DNA from: Erythroxylum novogranatense
Lineage: Eukaryota; Streptophyta; Magnoliopsida; Malpighiales; Erythroxylaceae
Assembly (NCBI GenBank): GCA_029891385.1
Contig: CM057224.1
Span: forward strand, 8,804,001-8,868,000
Length of the DNA stretch: 64,000 bases
Reading direction: 5' to 3'
The translations under genes and the position numbers were made by a program. Shown here in pieces: positions 35,177-46,287 of this stretch (within the stretch, counting starts at the first letter, position 1; each line of letters starts with the position of its first letter). The notes beneath the pieces were generated by a model. That model was not told where the DNA came from and did no database searches. It saw nothing but the letters and a program-made list of their open reading frames with translations.

Positions 35177-36702
35177 TGTTAGAAAATAAACGAAAGATCA
35201 CATCTAAGCGCAATGAAATGAATTTAAAGTTTTTAACAGAATCAACTTTAACAAAATTTAATTTGAAACATAAAATAAGAAATTAACAAAGTTATACTAA
35301 CCTATTTTGATTTCCTGTTGTAATTTCTTTTTGCCTTGAATCCGTCAATCCACGAGTTGTTCAATCGTTTGGCCTCTAATGATATCTACAGATCTATTTA
35401 GAGAAAACTCAAATTTAATTTGAGAGGAAAAATGTAAAAAGTGCTAGCTCAAATGTTCTAATTTTTCCTTTTATGTGAACAAACATATTTTCATGTTCTT
35501 GAATTTTATCAAAATTACAACTAAAATCAAACTTTAGTCATAATTATGAATTAATCCTTATATCACATATTAATCCTTAAAGTTTCTAAAACTTTCAATT
35601 AAGTCTAACTTAATTTAAAATTCACTTTTTCCTTTATAGACCTTTTATGTGTGACCCATTAGGTTCCTAATATATTGACTATGATTATAAATTATAATTA
35701 TAATTCATAATTAGAATAAGATAAATTAAAACTCCTTTTAATTTATCTTTAATTTTAATTAAACAATTTATAATCACAAATCATGATTGACGTATAGCAA
35801 CATGTCATGACCACCCAAATATTATGAATGTCAAAGTAGTTTGACTTAACCTGTCTATACATGGCTATGATATATAAATTAATCCTTCGTCATCTAATGT
35901 TCTAATTGGAATTAGAGTATAGAATTCATGTCTACTCTAAATAATTCTATCATGTCCATTCTTGCTAATTAGTAAATGACTTATAATTGATATTTGAAAA
36001 TAACTTTTCCATATTTCAATTTACTCTAGCCAGAGATTCATAAAATTATTATTAATCAAGAACAACAGAATATTATTCCTAATTACTTTAGGACAACTAA
36101 TTTTTTTTATTGATTTTCAACTATCTCCACATAGTTCATACTATATTCAATAACTACCGAACTGAACTACTCCAAGAATATAACATAAGTAGCATCAAAA
36201 TATACTAATTCCTACATAAGATAACTTTGGTATTCTCAAGTCTAAGGATCAATTATACAACCATCATAATGAGATAATCCATAAACACACAAGTAATGTT
36301 CCATTCGGGATTCTCATAATTGAGTTAGTTCAGTGAACTTATTCTCTAATAACCACTCATGTTTTTATTTAAGTATCTCCACACTTTAATCTATGGGATC
36401 GATTACTTTCTTCATAAAAATAAACAAAACATGTGCTAGTCTAACCATTTTATCAACACTTGGTCTTGATGAAATTATGACTAGAAACATTTTAGGAATA
36501 ATACAAAATGCAATTCGAATCTCATAATTATAATCGCATTATAATTTTTAATTGCATGACAATTATTTCAAGAATTTTATCTTTATGATTAATAATTAAA
36601 TAATTAACAAATACACAAAAATAAAGTATGTCTTTTATTGAATAAAATAATGTTATACAAATAAATTTACAACCAAAATTTGTTGCAAGGAATAAACCAA
36701 CA
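35177..36702 (-). repeat. Copia 5' LTR (1,526 bp)
   Basis: On the minus strand it begins TGTTGGTTTATTCC at 36,702 and ends TTTCTAACA at 35,177, followed directly by the primer-binding site. These are canonical TG...CA ends. A CAATAAAAGACATAC segment near 36,630 could belong to the transcript end region. A matching second LTR is not in the window. Confidence 0.8.
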
Positions 36703-37478
36703 TATAGTATTTTTAATTAAATAAATGGAATATACTTTTTAACGAATTAGGCCTGAATAATTATATGCAATTTTTGTCCACTGCTTTCAATTTTTGTCCA
36801 TTGTTACAAATAATAAAACCATGACTTGTTTAATAAGCAGCAGATTGCATTAGCAGTTAGTTGATCCTATCAACGGTTAACTGACAACGAATTAATATAG
36901 TTGATTTGATAACTATTAATTTAAAGATATTTAATAAAATTAACTTTTTAGTATTAACTATTTATACATAAAATGACTTATAAAGTTGTAACTTAAAAAA
37001 CGATTTCTAAGGATAAGAGTATCATATTAGGTATTGGGTATTTCTCGTCCATTCAATTTACTCGATCCTTTTTTTTATGTTTGCTTTCAAAGTTAAAGGC
37101 AGATGTATATAATGAAATGATAACTCTTTGTATATTTTGACTCAAATTTGATATTAATTCAATTTCAAATATTAAATTTAAATAATCAACTTAGTATCTC
37201 TATCTATTTCTATTTCTATTTCTATCTCTATCTTTATCTTTTTGAATAATTTTTAGATATAGTAATCTTTTATCCATTAATTGTTAGATTACCTGACCTC
37301 CCTCATACTCACTGTCCAATATATAAATGGAGGTATTCACCTAAGACCCAATTTGCAGCATCGTTTTGCAGACCTGCGAGTATATTGAGAGTTAAATTTT
37401 GGGCCACGAATAAATGTATAATGAATTCAGAGTTATAGGCATCAATTTTCAGGCCTGTCTTACTATTTTTCAATTAAT
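36703..37478. other. AT-rich spacer holding a dispersed repeat copy
   Basis: The first 80 bases resemble 49,637-49,725 (shared words such as TAATAATTATATGC). A (CTATTT)n-like run occurs near 37,197-37,235. No gene is supported. The copia LTR appears to have inserted at the edge of this repeat. Confidence 0.5.
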
Positions 37479-37483
37479 AATGT
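37479..37483. other. Target-site duplication AATGT (left)
   Basis: The same five bases follow the 3' LTR at 47,373-47,377. This fixes the left LTR start at TGGTCGGGTCG rather than three bases earlier. Confidence 0.85.
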
Positions 37484-37891
37484 TGGTCGGGTCGACCGTG
37501 CTGGGCCCGGATTTAGTCAAGACGACCCATGGGCCGATCGGTCCAATCATCAAAGATCAGTCCTGCGCCTAAAGCCCATGCCCCCTTTCGGCCCATCGGT
37601 TGAAAAGAGTCTCCCATGCAAACACGTAAAGACCTAAACCTAACTGCAAAACCATATAAAAGGTATTATTCTCCCATAATCGAGGTACGAGATCATAACC
37701 TAATTTGTTTTCTACATTCATCGGTCCCACCTTCACCGAAAACTCACTTGGCGTCGGAGGGCTAATTGGGACACAACCCCGACGAGCCTTCCTTGTTTTT
37801 TGGTATATTCACGTCGAGGAACAACGCAGAAGGTTGCCAACTCATGGATCCAAACAGCAACGCACCGTTCAGTCTGAATCCGGCAGAACCA
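37484..37891 (+). repeat. Gypsy 5' LTR (408 bp)
   Basis: It starts TGGTCGGGTCGACC and ends GGCAGAACCA. A TATAAAA box lies at 37,655-37,661, likely the LTR promoter. The LTR contains an ATG (37,843) that opens a short frame running into the internal region. Confidence 0.92.
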
Positions 37892-37893
37892 AT

Positions 37894-37910
37894 TGGCGCC
37901 CACCGTGAGG
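37894..37910 (+). other. Primer-binding site candidate of the gypsy element
   Basis: TGGCGCCCACCGTGAGG starts two bases after the 5' LTR. TGGCGCC-type primer-binding sites are common in plant gypsy elements. The matching tRNA was not determined. Confidence 0.65.
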
Positions 37911-38014
37911 CCCGACTTCCGGGAACCACGTCCAGAACCATACAAATCAGCCAGGCGGCGGCGACGAATCCTGATGTAGCTGCTGTCGCGGCCCTGGCGA
38001 TGTAGCGTCTAGGT

Positions 38015-39309
38015 TTGCAGTTGCCTGCAATTATGCCGCCTGCACCGCACGTCTCCTGCACGGAATCCTCTGATCCTAACGATCAACAGCAACCTCAAAC
38101 CTTGGAACAGGAAGAGCAGAGCGTGGCTGTGGAGGATAACGTCGCGCCCAGTACACACCCGAATCTTCAACACCGATCGGGTATAGAACCTATTCCGGCT
38201 GTGCACTCCGTCCTGACCAGAAAACAGATCGAGGAAGCAGCCGATCTGTTGATTCGCCAGATCCTGCAGTCCCAAAACGGCAGCAGCAGACGTCTGCTGA
38301 CAGCGGTATGCGACAAACCAAGATGATGACCGATCGCCACCAGATACAAAACCTAGAAAAAATCGTGAACGATCGGATTAACGCGGCTATGAGCTTCCGT
38401 CCAGACCGCCCGACGGCCAAGATCTGACTCTCCTTTACTCAAGATCTTGGATAGCCTCAAAGGCCCAAGACAAAAATACCGACCCCCGAGAAATACACCA
38501 GGAAGACAGACCCCTTGGACTACCTGCAGCACTTCCAGTCCATGATGAACCTACATTGTGTCCCGGACGCTATCCAATGTAAGGCTTTCTGCACGACCTT
38601 CCAAGAGGGAGCTCGGCGATGGTTCAACAGCTTGCCTTCGAGCTGTATCACTTGTTTCGAAGATTTCAATGAGTTATTCCTGAATCAGTTCGCCACGAGT
38701 AAGCGACCGCAGAAGACAGCTTTTGAGGTGATGCAACTCACCCAAGGGAGGAATGAGAGTTTGCGGGAGTTTATCACCCGGTTCAACAATGAAGCGATCG
38801 AAGTTTCCGACCTCACTTGCTCGTCCATGCTGGTCGCGCTCATGAACAATACGAGGGACGAGGAGTTCAATAAATCATTAGCCCTCGATCAGCCCCGATC
38901 TGTTCAAGAAATAAGAAACAGGGCGGACAGGTACATTCAGCTTGAAGAAGTGCTGAAAAATACGAATCGTCGGACGGATGATCGCTCGCCAAATGATAGG
39001 GCGGGCAATTCGCACAAGCGACAAAAAAGCCAGTCGAGCTGGAGAAGGCCAGCCGATCGACAGGGATATCGGCAGGAGTTCACTCCACTAAACAAGACAT
39101 ATGCAGAAGTACTGGCGGCTGTGAGAGCGGATGGGGAAATTATCCGAGAGCCGAAAAAAATGAAGACCCCTTATAAGGACAGGAACCCCAACTTGTATTG
39201 CCGTTTCCACAGAGAGGTTGGTCACGATACGAAAAATTGCTGGCGGTTGAAAAAAGAGATCGAACTCCTCATTCAAAAGGGAAGGTTAGGCCGGTTCGTG
39301 AAACAATAG
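38015..39309 (+). pseudogene. Gypsy gag remnant
   Basis: An N-terminal piece (38,015-38,326) is acidic and Gln-rich. After frame changes the gag core is open from 38,455 to 39,309. KIPTPEKYTRKTDPLDYLQHF leads into the retrotransposon gag domain with GARRWFNSLP and FNELFLNQFA. The C-terminus has CRFHREVGHDTKNC, a knuckle-like CX2HX4HX4C motif. There is no ATG at the start of the core frame and a TAG precedes it, so gag is broken upstream. Confidence 0.9.
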
Positions 39310-39441
39310 ACGACCGCCCTGGAATCGAAATGACAGAAATGAAGGGCGACAGAACACAAATACAGATAATCGACAAGAAGAGAGAGGTCGGTCAAGGGAA
39401 AGAAACGACGGAAATACCGGGCAACAAGACGATCGACCGAC

Positions 39442-40750
39442 TGGGATCATTAACACGATATTTGGTGGAAGTGCATCAGGGGGATCTACCACTAAAGGGA
39501 GAAAACGATACGCCAAACAGGTCGGCAAAGATTCACCCACCAAAAAACCAAAGGAGAACGACGAGATGATCTCATTCGACAAATCGGATCTCGATGGAGT
39601 AAGTTGCTCTCATGATGACGCCCTCGTCATGAACCTGAACATGGACGGCTACGAGGTAAAGCGAGTAATGATCGATACGGGAAGTTCGGTTGACCTGCTG
39701 TATTACGAGGCCTTCAAGCAGATGAAGGTATCCGAAGAGCGACTGCTATCTACAGACGACCCCATCAAAAGAGTAACCGGGGCGTCAGCCTACCCGTTCG
39801 CCCGGGTGAATTTGAAAGTGAAGTTTAGGCAGAAGCCGTGCCAGATAGAAAGGGACGTTGAGTTCCTGGTCGTAAAATTCCAAGGGGCATATAATGCAAT
39901 AATCGGGCGAGCTACTCAAAATGCCCTCAGGTCGGTCGTCTCCACTTACTACCAAGTTATGAAGTTCCCGACACCCCACGGGGTAGGCATTGTCAGGGGT
40001 CAACAGAGAATCGTCAGGGAATGTTATTTAGCGGAGACTAAAACATTAGACAGAGCGGTAGTGCTGACGAGTTCTCTTGATGTAAGAACTGACGAAGAGA
40101 CGGAGAGATTGAACCCAGTAGAAGAAACGCGGCGGGTCGTACTGGATGAAGCCGACCCTTCAAAGTTCACAAACCTAGGTTCCGAGCTACAGAGGGACCT
40201 GGTTAAAGGAATCACAGACTGTTTGGTGGAAAACAGGTGGGCCACTTCAGGTGAAAGTGACATGCTCGGAATTTCTCGATCAGTCGCATCGCACTCCCTC
40301 GGTATTCGACATGACTACAAGCCGATCAGACAAAAGAAGCGATGGCACAGTAAGGAGCGACAGGAAGTGATCGAGAAGGAAGTAGCGAAGTTGCTGGAGG
40401 CCGGGTTCATCCGAGAGGTCAAATATCCAGAATGGCTTACCAATGTTGTTTTGGTGAAAAAGAAGAACGGCAAGTGGAGAATGTGCATAGATTTCACCGA
40501 CTTGAACAAAGCATGTCCAAAAGACAGCTTCCCCTTGCCTAAGATCGACCAGCTAGTAGACTCCACCTCGGGCCATGAACTATTGACTTCACGGATGCTT
40601 TCTCGGCTATCATCGATCCAAATGAGCACGGAGGACGAAGAAAACCGCTTTCATAACCGCAGGCCAAGGCACATATTGCTACCGAGTAATGCCTTTCGGT
40701 TTGAAAAACGCCGGGGCGACCTATCAACGGCTCGTCACAGAAGTCTTTAA
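39442..40750 (+). pseudogene. Gypsy pol: protease and N-terminal reverse transcriptase
   Basis: The frame begins upstream of the ATG at 39,566, with GIINTIFGGSASGGST at about 39,446. Protease has VMIDTGSSVDLLY (about 39,668) and NAIIGRATQNAL. RT begins with HSLGIRHDYKPIRQKKR and EVAKLLEAGFIREVKYPEW, and includes CIDFTDLNKACPKDSFPLP. After GHELLT near 40,585 the frame is lost: the TDAFSGYHQI-type segment carrying the first catalytic Asp is read in other frames. Confidence 0.92.
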
Positions 40751-41195
40751 AAAACAGATTGGCCGAACTGTGGAAACTTATGTAGACGATATGGTGGTCA
40801 AAAGTAGGACGTCCGCGGAGCATGTGCAAGATCTCCAGGAAGTCTTCCAGACCTTGAATAAATTCCAGATGAAGCTAAACCCAGAAAAATGCGTGTTTGT
40901 GGTGGCATTTGGAAAATTCCTGGGGTTTATGATCACTCAGCGGGGAATCGAAGCTAATCCAGAGAAGATTGAGGCCATCATACAGATACCTTTGTCGCAA
41001 TGCCTGAAAGATGTTCAGATATTGACCGGTCGAATAGTTTCGCTGAGCAGGTTCATCTCCAGACTAGGAGACAAGTGCCTTCCGTTTTTCAAAGTCCTGA
41101 GGAAAGCGAACATGACCCAGTTCCAATGGTTGGATGAGTGCGAGAAAGCTTTTCAACACTTAAAGCAATACTTGTCCAGCCCGCCTATTCTGTAA
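40689..41195 (+). pseudogene. Gypsy pol: C-terminal reverse transcriptase
   Basis: VMPFGLKNAGATYQRLV is followed by YVDDMVVKS (about 40,780), the catalytic YVDD box. KFQMKLNPEKCVFVVAFGKF and FLGFMITQRGIEANPEKI are typical of the thumb region. It ends in the connection to RNase H (FQWLDECEKAFQHLK) at a stop at 41,193-41,195. Confidence 0.93.
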
Positions 41196-41935
41196 AGCCC
41201 GGTAGAATGGGAGAATCTGATCTTATACTTGGCGGTTACGGAGGGGTCGATCGGTAGCAGTACTTATCCGATCGGAAGGAAGCGAGCAGCACCCCGTCTA
41301 CTATGTCAGCAAAGTGTTGACCGGGCCAGAAACGTGATATACGCCCATAGAAAAACTCGCCCTCTCCTTGATAATGGCAGCCAGAAAGCTGAGGCCTTAC
41401 TTCCAAATTCATACTATTGAGGTATGGACCGACCAACCCCTCAGACAGTGCCTTCAAAAGCCCAAAACTTCGGGATGACTGATAAAATGGGCGGTAGAAT
41501 TGAGAGAGTTCGATATACAATACAATCCCCGCACGACCATTAAAGCGCAGGTGTTGGCAGACTTCATCGCAGAGATGAGCCAACCGAGCTCGAAGGACAA
41601 GCAATTCCCCGCCTGGAGCTTGTTTGTTGATGGATCATCCAATGCCGAGGGATGCGGAGCGGGAGTAGTGCTGGTCAGTCCGCATTTAGAAGAAAAGGTG
41701 GAGTACGCCTTAATTTAGAATTCAAAGCCTCCAATAACGAGGCGTAATATGAGGCTCGATAGCCGGCCTCCAACTCGCCAAGGAGATGGAGGTGAAGCAC
41801 CAAGATATATAGCGACACCAAGTGGTGGTTGGCCAAGTCAAGGCGAGATGAGGCCGAGGGAACAACATGATCAAGTATCTGGAGCTAGTAAAATAGGAGT
41901 TGAGCAATTTTGAACAGTACTCAATCAGCATAATA
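41196..41935 (+). pseudogene. Gypsy RNase H remnants
   Basis: A decayed first RNase H piece (41,220-41,440) precedes MREFDIQYNPRTTIKAQVLADF and WSLFVDGSSNAEGCGAGVVL (41,500-41,718). The latter carries the VDGSS start of a second, archaeal-type RNase H as found in Tat-lineage elements. Frames change again before NFEQYSISIIERAQNAKADA, which ends at about 41,980. Confidence 0.85.
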
Positions 41936-43289
41936 GAACGAGCTCAAAACGCTAAAGCGGATGCGCTCTCGAAAATGGCTTTCGACCGTGATGTCATAAA
42001 TAATGTTCTGGTCGAACGACTAGATCGGCCTAGCATTCAGAAAATCGAGGAAGTTCTCAACGTAAGTACTGGTCGGTCGAGTTGGACAGAACCAATTACA
42101 CAGTACCTTTTAGAAGGAAAACAACCAAGACGATCGAAGTCAAGAAACTAAGAATAAAGGCCGCCGAAAGTACACAATAGTTAACGGCGCTCAGATAAGC
42201 TTGGTCTTTACGATCGCACGCTCGATGCTTGAATGAGGAAGAAGCGAAAGGTGCAATGGTCAAGTCCATGAAGGGATATGCGAAAATCACATAGGGGCAA
42301 AATGTTGGCTCACCGATTGATCAGACAGGGGTACTACTGGCCGAAAATGAGAAGAGATTGTTAGGAAAAGGTCAACCAATGTGAGGACTGCCAGAGAAAC
42401 AGCAGCCTGTCTCACCAGCCGACCGAGCGAATGCAAATCGTGAGCCATCCTATCCCTTTCGCTCAGTGGGGAATGGATATACTGGGGCCTTTCCCTCTCG
42501 GTCCCGGGAAAAAGAAATTCCTGATAGTGGCAGTGAAGTATTTCACCAAGTGGGTAGAAGCGGAGTCTGTCGCTACAATCACCGAGGGGAAGATGGAAAG
42601 TTTCATAAAGAAGAATATACTATGCCGCTTCGGGATGCCTATGGTGTTGGTTACAGATAATGGTCGGCAGTTCGACAACCTCAAGTTTAGAGATTTCTGC
42701 GACCGACTAAAGATCAAGCTACGGTTGACTTCGGTAGCCCATCCCCAAAGTAATGGTCTCGCGGAGAACACCAACAAAAAGATAATGAGCGCCCTCAAGA
42801 AGCGCTGGACTACCGAAAGACACAGGTGGAAGAAATAGGCAAGTATTGTGGGCATATAGAACCACACCGAACGGAGCCACGGGAGTCCCGTTCAGATGAC
42901 CTTTAGGCGAAGCCACAGTTCGAGAGAAGCGGCATTGCACAATCGAGGGTGTCGGGCTATGAAGAAGAGCGAATGATGAAGCCCACAGAGCAGAGCTCGT
43001 TCTCCTTAGCGAGGATAGAGAAAGGCGTACCTTCGCTCAAAAGCCATCAGCAAAAGGCGACCAAGTTCTATAATGTAGGGTCAAGCCGAGCGATGTAAAG
43101 GTAGGTGGGTACGTCCTACGAAAAGCCGAGGCGGCTGGAAAGCATCCAGGAAAGCTCGGGAAGACGTGGGAAGGACCCTATCGAGTGATTAAGTAAGTCG
43201 GACATAGTTCTTACATCCTCAGCGATGAGAAAGGGAAGATTCTACCGAGGCATTGGAACTCACAGAATTTGAAGGCCTTCTACCAATAG
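41936..43289 (+). pseudogene. Gypsy integrase and pol C-terminus
   Basis: The zinc-binding part is decayed (CEDCQRNSSLSHQP near 42,390). The core at 42,431-42,838 has FAQWGMDILGPFPLG and VTDNGRQFDN for the first two catalytic Asp residues. SVAHPQSNGLAENTNKKI carries the Glu. A stop at 42,836 truncates it. Later pieces include ILPRHWNSQNLKAFYQ, the usual pol end, stopping at 43,289. Confidence 0.9.
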
Positions 43290-43479
43290 ATAAGTTTTAT
43301 TTTAGTTAATCTTTCCTTATTACCATTTTTGTATGCAACGCGTGGGAACCTTTTTCCTGTCCCAGCCAGACAGGTTTTTTAACGGCCCATGCCTTTATTA
43401 TCATCAATAAAGCGATTTTCAGATTTCTCGGCAATGAAAAGCTCCATTATACGTGACAAAGAATAAAAATTCAATCAAC

Positions 43480-43869
43480 CATCGCCATTGCTCGGCATTC
43501 TCTATAGACCGACTACGGTCGGTCGGGTCGCCAGGACGAGATCCCTGGGTCCCTCGCCATCGCCATTGCTCGGCATTCTCCATAGACCGACTACGGTCGG
43601 TCGGGTCGCCAGGACGAGATCCCTGGGTCCCTCGCCATCGCCATTGCTCGACATTCTCCATAGACCGACTGCGGTCGGTCGGGTCGCCAGGACGAGATCC
43701 CTGGGTCTCTCGCCATCGCCATTGCTCGGCATTCTCCACAGATCGACTACGGTCGGTCGGGTCGCCAGGATGAGATCCCTGGGTCCCTCGCCATCGCTAT
43801 TGCTCGACATTCTCCATAGACCGACTACGGTCGGTCGGGTCGCCAAGACGAGATCCTTGGGACCCCGAA
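43480..43869. repeat. 78-bp minisatellite, five units
   Basis: Units start at 43,480, 43,558, 43,636, 43,714 and 43,792, an exact 78-bp period. They differ by a few substitutions only. Each unit contains a GACCGAC-TACG-GTCGGTC hairpin (seven-base stem, loop TACG or TGCG) with minor variants. The period is a multiple of three and frames on both strands stay open through it. That is probably a by-product of composition, not evidence of a protein. Confidence 0.95.
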
Positions 43870-44098
43870 TCGAACTCTACTATAAGCCGACTTTGAAATC
43901 GGTCGACTACGAGCAATTTCATCATAACTCAACATACATTGAAAGTAAAGAGTATGAATACGGAAAGAGACATCAGAAAGAAATAAAGCAAAGGTAAAGA
44001 TTGTATTGATAAAAAGTGGCCCTGGTCACAAGCCCGACCAGGTGGGCTTCAAAACTCCGTAGAGGGAGAATACCCGGGAATACAGAGGAAGCCCGGAA

Positions 44099-46287
44099 TC
44101 AAAGCGGAAAAGTCAAGTGGGAGTAAGTATCATCATGAGGAAGCTCGTCCTCCTCGGCCGAGCTAAGGTCCAGCTCTTCATTCGGGACTGGGCCCCGGTC
44201 CTCCATAGCTCTCTCCGTCACTTCCTCCAGAGAAAGGCCAAGAGCGGTAGGAAGCAACGGCTCGGCAAACTTCTCGAACGAAGGACCGTCCGACCCCTCA
44301 GGAACGCAGGCGTTATAACAATTCTTCAGGATCATGAGGGTCAGGTCGTAGGAGTACTCCAAGCACTCGTCCTGCAAGAATCGCCTCTGCCATCGCAAGA
44401 TCACCTCAATCCTTTGCTCCTTCACGGAGGCTTGCACCCTCCTTAACATATCCTCGGTTTGGGCATGGTCTCGGAGAGATTTCTCCTTGAGCACCCTCTC
44501 CGACTCCCACTGCCCCCGCAACACTACATACTCCTCGAATAGCTTGCTCCTCGCTACCATCGCCTTTACCCTTTCGACCTCCTCCTTTGTGAGCTGAGCT
44601 CGCAAGGCGCGCATCTCTTCCTCCCCCGTGTCAACTTGGGCCTTCAAAATACTTGCCGCCTCCTCCCGAATCTTCTTCTTCCTCTAAAGAAGAATTTGAG
44701 CTTTGAAGGTCTCTCTCCTCTTACCAAAGCTCGTCCTTCAGAGCTCAGATCGCCTTCAAGGTCCTGAACCTCACGGTCCCGAACATCCAAACGCCGCACC
44801 GCCGAACGACATCATTGAGCTCCTCAGGCAAGTATGCAAGAGTAGAGACCCCATATCCTTATTGCTCTTCTGGTCAAATTTCTCCCCGTCCACGGGTGGA
44901 GTCATCCTTTCCATGATATGACGAACAACGCCGACGTCAGTAGTTGAGGAGTCCCTGGGCAGCTTGATCAGAGACTCCCACAGCCCGACTTCACCCGCTT
45001 TCCTTTTCCTCGAGTTGGCCCAAGGACGGGAGATTGGTCGATCATCAAGGACAAGCAGCCACCAACGAGCAAGGAGATCGGTCGGCTACGGGGGAACTGA
45101 GAGATCGGTCATCCACAGGGGAAGGTTGGTCAGTTACCCGGGCCCCTCTCCTCCTTTTAAGAGGTCGTTCAACCTCCTCCTCAACTTCCTCGATTACAAC
45201 CATGCTCGGACCAGGCGGGATGACTACAGCAGGCGCCGCCAATGGTTCGGGGACGGTAGGAGGAACATCACGCTGCCCGGAAGCAATGGGTCGAGCAACC
45301 CGCGAACTAGCCTCTCCCTCGTCTTTGTCCTCTAGCCCCAAGGAACCGCAACCTTACGCTACCCTGGTGGACTTGGGGGTCGGGAAAAGTATTAACTTTG
45401 ACCATAGCTGCACAAACAAAGGAAACAGGTTAGAAACCGAACCAAAGCCTACGAATAAAGAAGATAAATCAATCATGAGGGGTCAACCAGGCGGGATAGT
45501 TCCCTCTCCTAGCCCGCCAACTCGCGGCGGGGGGTCAATCAGTAGAGAGTTGGCCGAGGCCCCCTCGCCATACCCCGAGATGAGCCGAGCAAAGTTATAC
45601 TGACCAAGCTCCTTTATACGGTTAACTACCTCCCGCTCCTCCCTGGAAAGGAATAGACTCGATGAGTCATTCCATCGCTCGACTTGGGGATACCTCCACG
45701 ACTGGGACTCGGAAGAAGCCCCCGGAGGCTTCACAAAGAAGTATTTTGTTCTCCAGCTGGAAATTTTACCAGACGTCCCGGCTGGGCGATACCGGGCATC
45801 CTTATACATTAGGGAAGGGATGCCACCCCCAGAACTCGGACTCTGACTCATCCTCAAAAAGTGACGCAAGATGTTAACCGAGGGCGGACAACCGAATTGG
45901 TGGCACAACAGTACAAGTCCTTTAATGAAACGCCACCCATTCGGAGGGATCTGACTCGGCCTCAACTGATAGTCAACTGAAAAGAAATACTCAGAGACGG
46001 CAATCCACTCATCTCTGCTGCTGCCGACTCCCTCATTCTCAGAAGCCAACCTAGGCTCCCAGTCCCGAGAGATACTGTTCCTAAGGATCGACCGACGAAC
46101 TCGCATGCAGACATCTTGGATTTACCTGGGCAACTCCTTTACTATCGGCCCGTCTTCCGCTCCTTGTTGTAATCTCTTCAACATACCCTAACCTCGACAC
46201 CGCCGTCACCTCAGCCATAACCTCCGACAACCTCCCGTCAACAGAATCACTTGGAGAAACCTCACTCCGAGAACCGCTAGATGACAT
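44099..46287 (-). pseudogene. Antisense gene of the gypsy element (aORF, Transposase_28-like)
   Basis: Four frames read opposite to gag-pol. They are 46,287-46,081 (starts MSSSGSRSEVSPSDS), 46,106-45,483, 45,341-45,045 and 44,647-44,099. The second holds PPNGWRFIKGLVLLCHQFG, CPPSVNILRHFLRM and SWRTKYFFVKPPG. This resembles the domain annotated in Pfam as putative gypsy-type transposon (PF04195), from memory. The last frame is a charged coiled coil (EEEMRALRAQLTKEEVERVK) with an acidic tail. An 80-bp GT-AG intron candidate joins the second frame to AMVKVNTFPDPQVHQ. Extra antisense ORFs in this place are known from Tat-lineage plant gypsy elements; their role is unknown. Frame breaks (for example near 46,100 and 45,350) make this copy a pseudogene. 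Confidence 0.75.
45408..45487 (-). other. Candidate intron in the antisense gene
   Basis: On the minus strand the donor CCTG/GTTGAC (45,488/45,487) and the acceptor CTTTGTTTGTGCAG/CT (45,408/45,407) bound 80 bases. A strong pyrimidine tract precedes the AG. The unspliced frame stops at once (TGA at 45,483). Splicing continues it as PPAMVKVNTFPDP. Confidence 0.6.

Larger units (their letters stand above)
29531..36702 (-). mobile_element. Degenerate Ty1-copia retrotransposon, 3'-truncated
   Basis: On the minus strand the order is LTR (36,702-35,177), primer-binding site (35,175-35,164), leader, gag (32,537-about 31,700), protease, integrase and reverse transcriptase, stopping at a microsatellite near 29,531. 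This domain order (IN before RT) defines Ty1-copia. The rest of RT, RNase H and the 3' LTR are absent. Many stops, for example TAG in the 8th codon after LIGPNF of gag, show that it is inactive. The leader between PBS and gag (about 2.6 kb) contains AAT microsatellites and is unusually long. The flank beyond the LTR is TATAG, but no second copy of a target duplication can be checked. Confidence 0.9.

Noticed and set aside
37733..38420. Minus-strand frames under the gypsy LTR and gag start
   Set aside because: They are shadows of the LTR and gag coding strand. Unlike the frames at 44,099-46,287 they show no conserved-looking domain.
43419..43997. Long overlapping frames on both strands across the 78-bp repeats
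   Set aside because: Their openness follows from a period divisible by three and GC-rich stop-poor units. The repetitive peptides show no family character.
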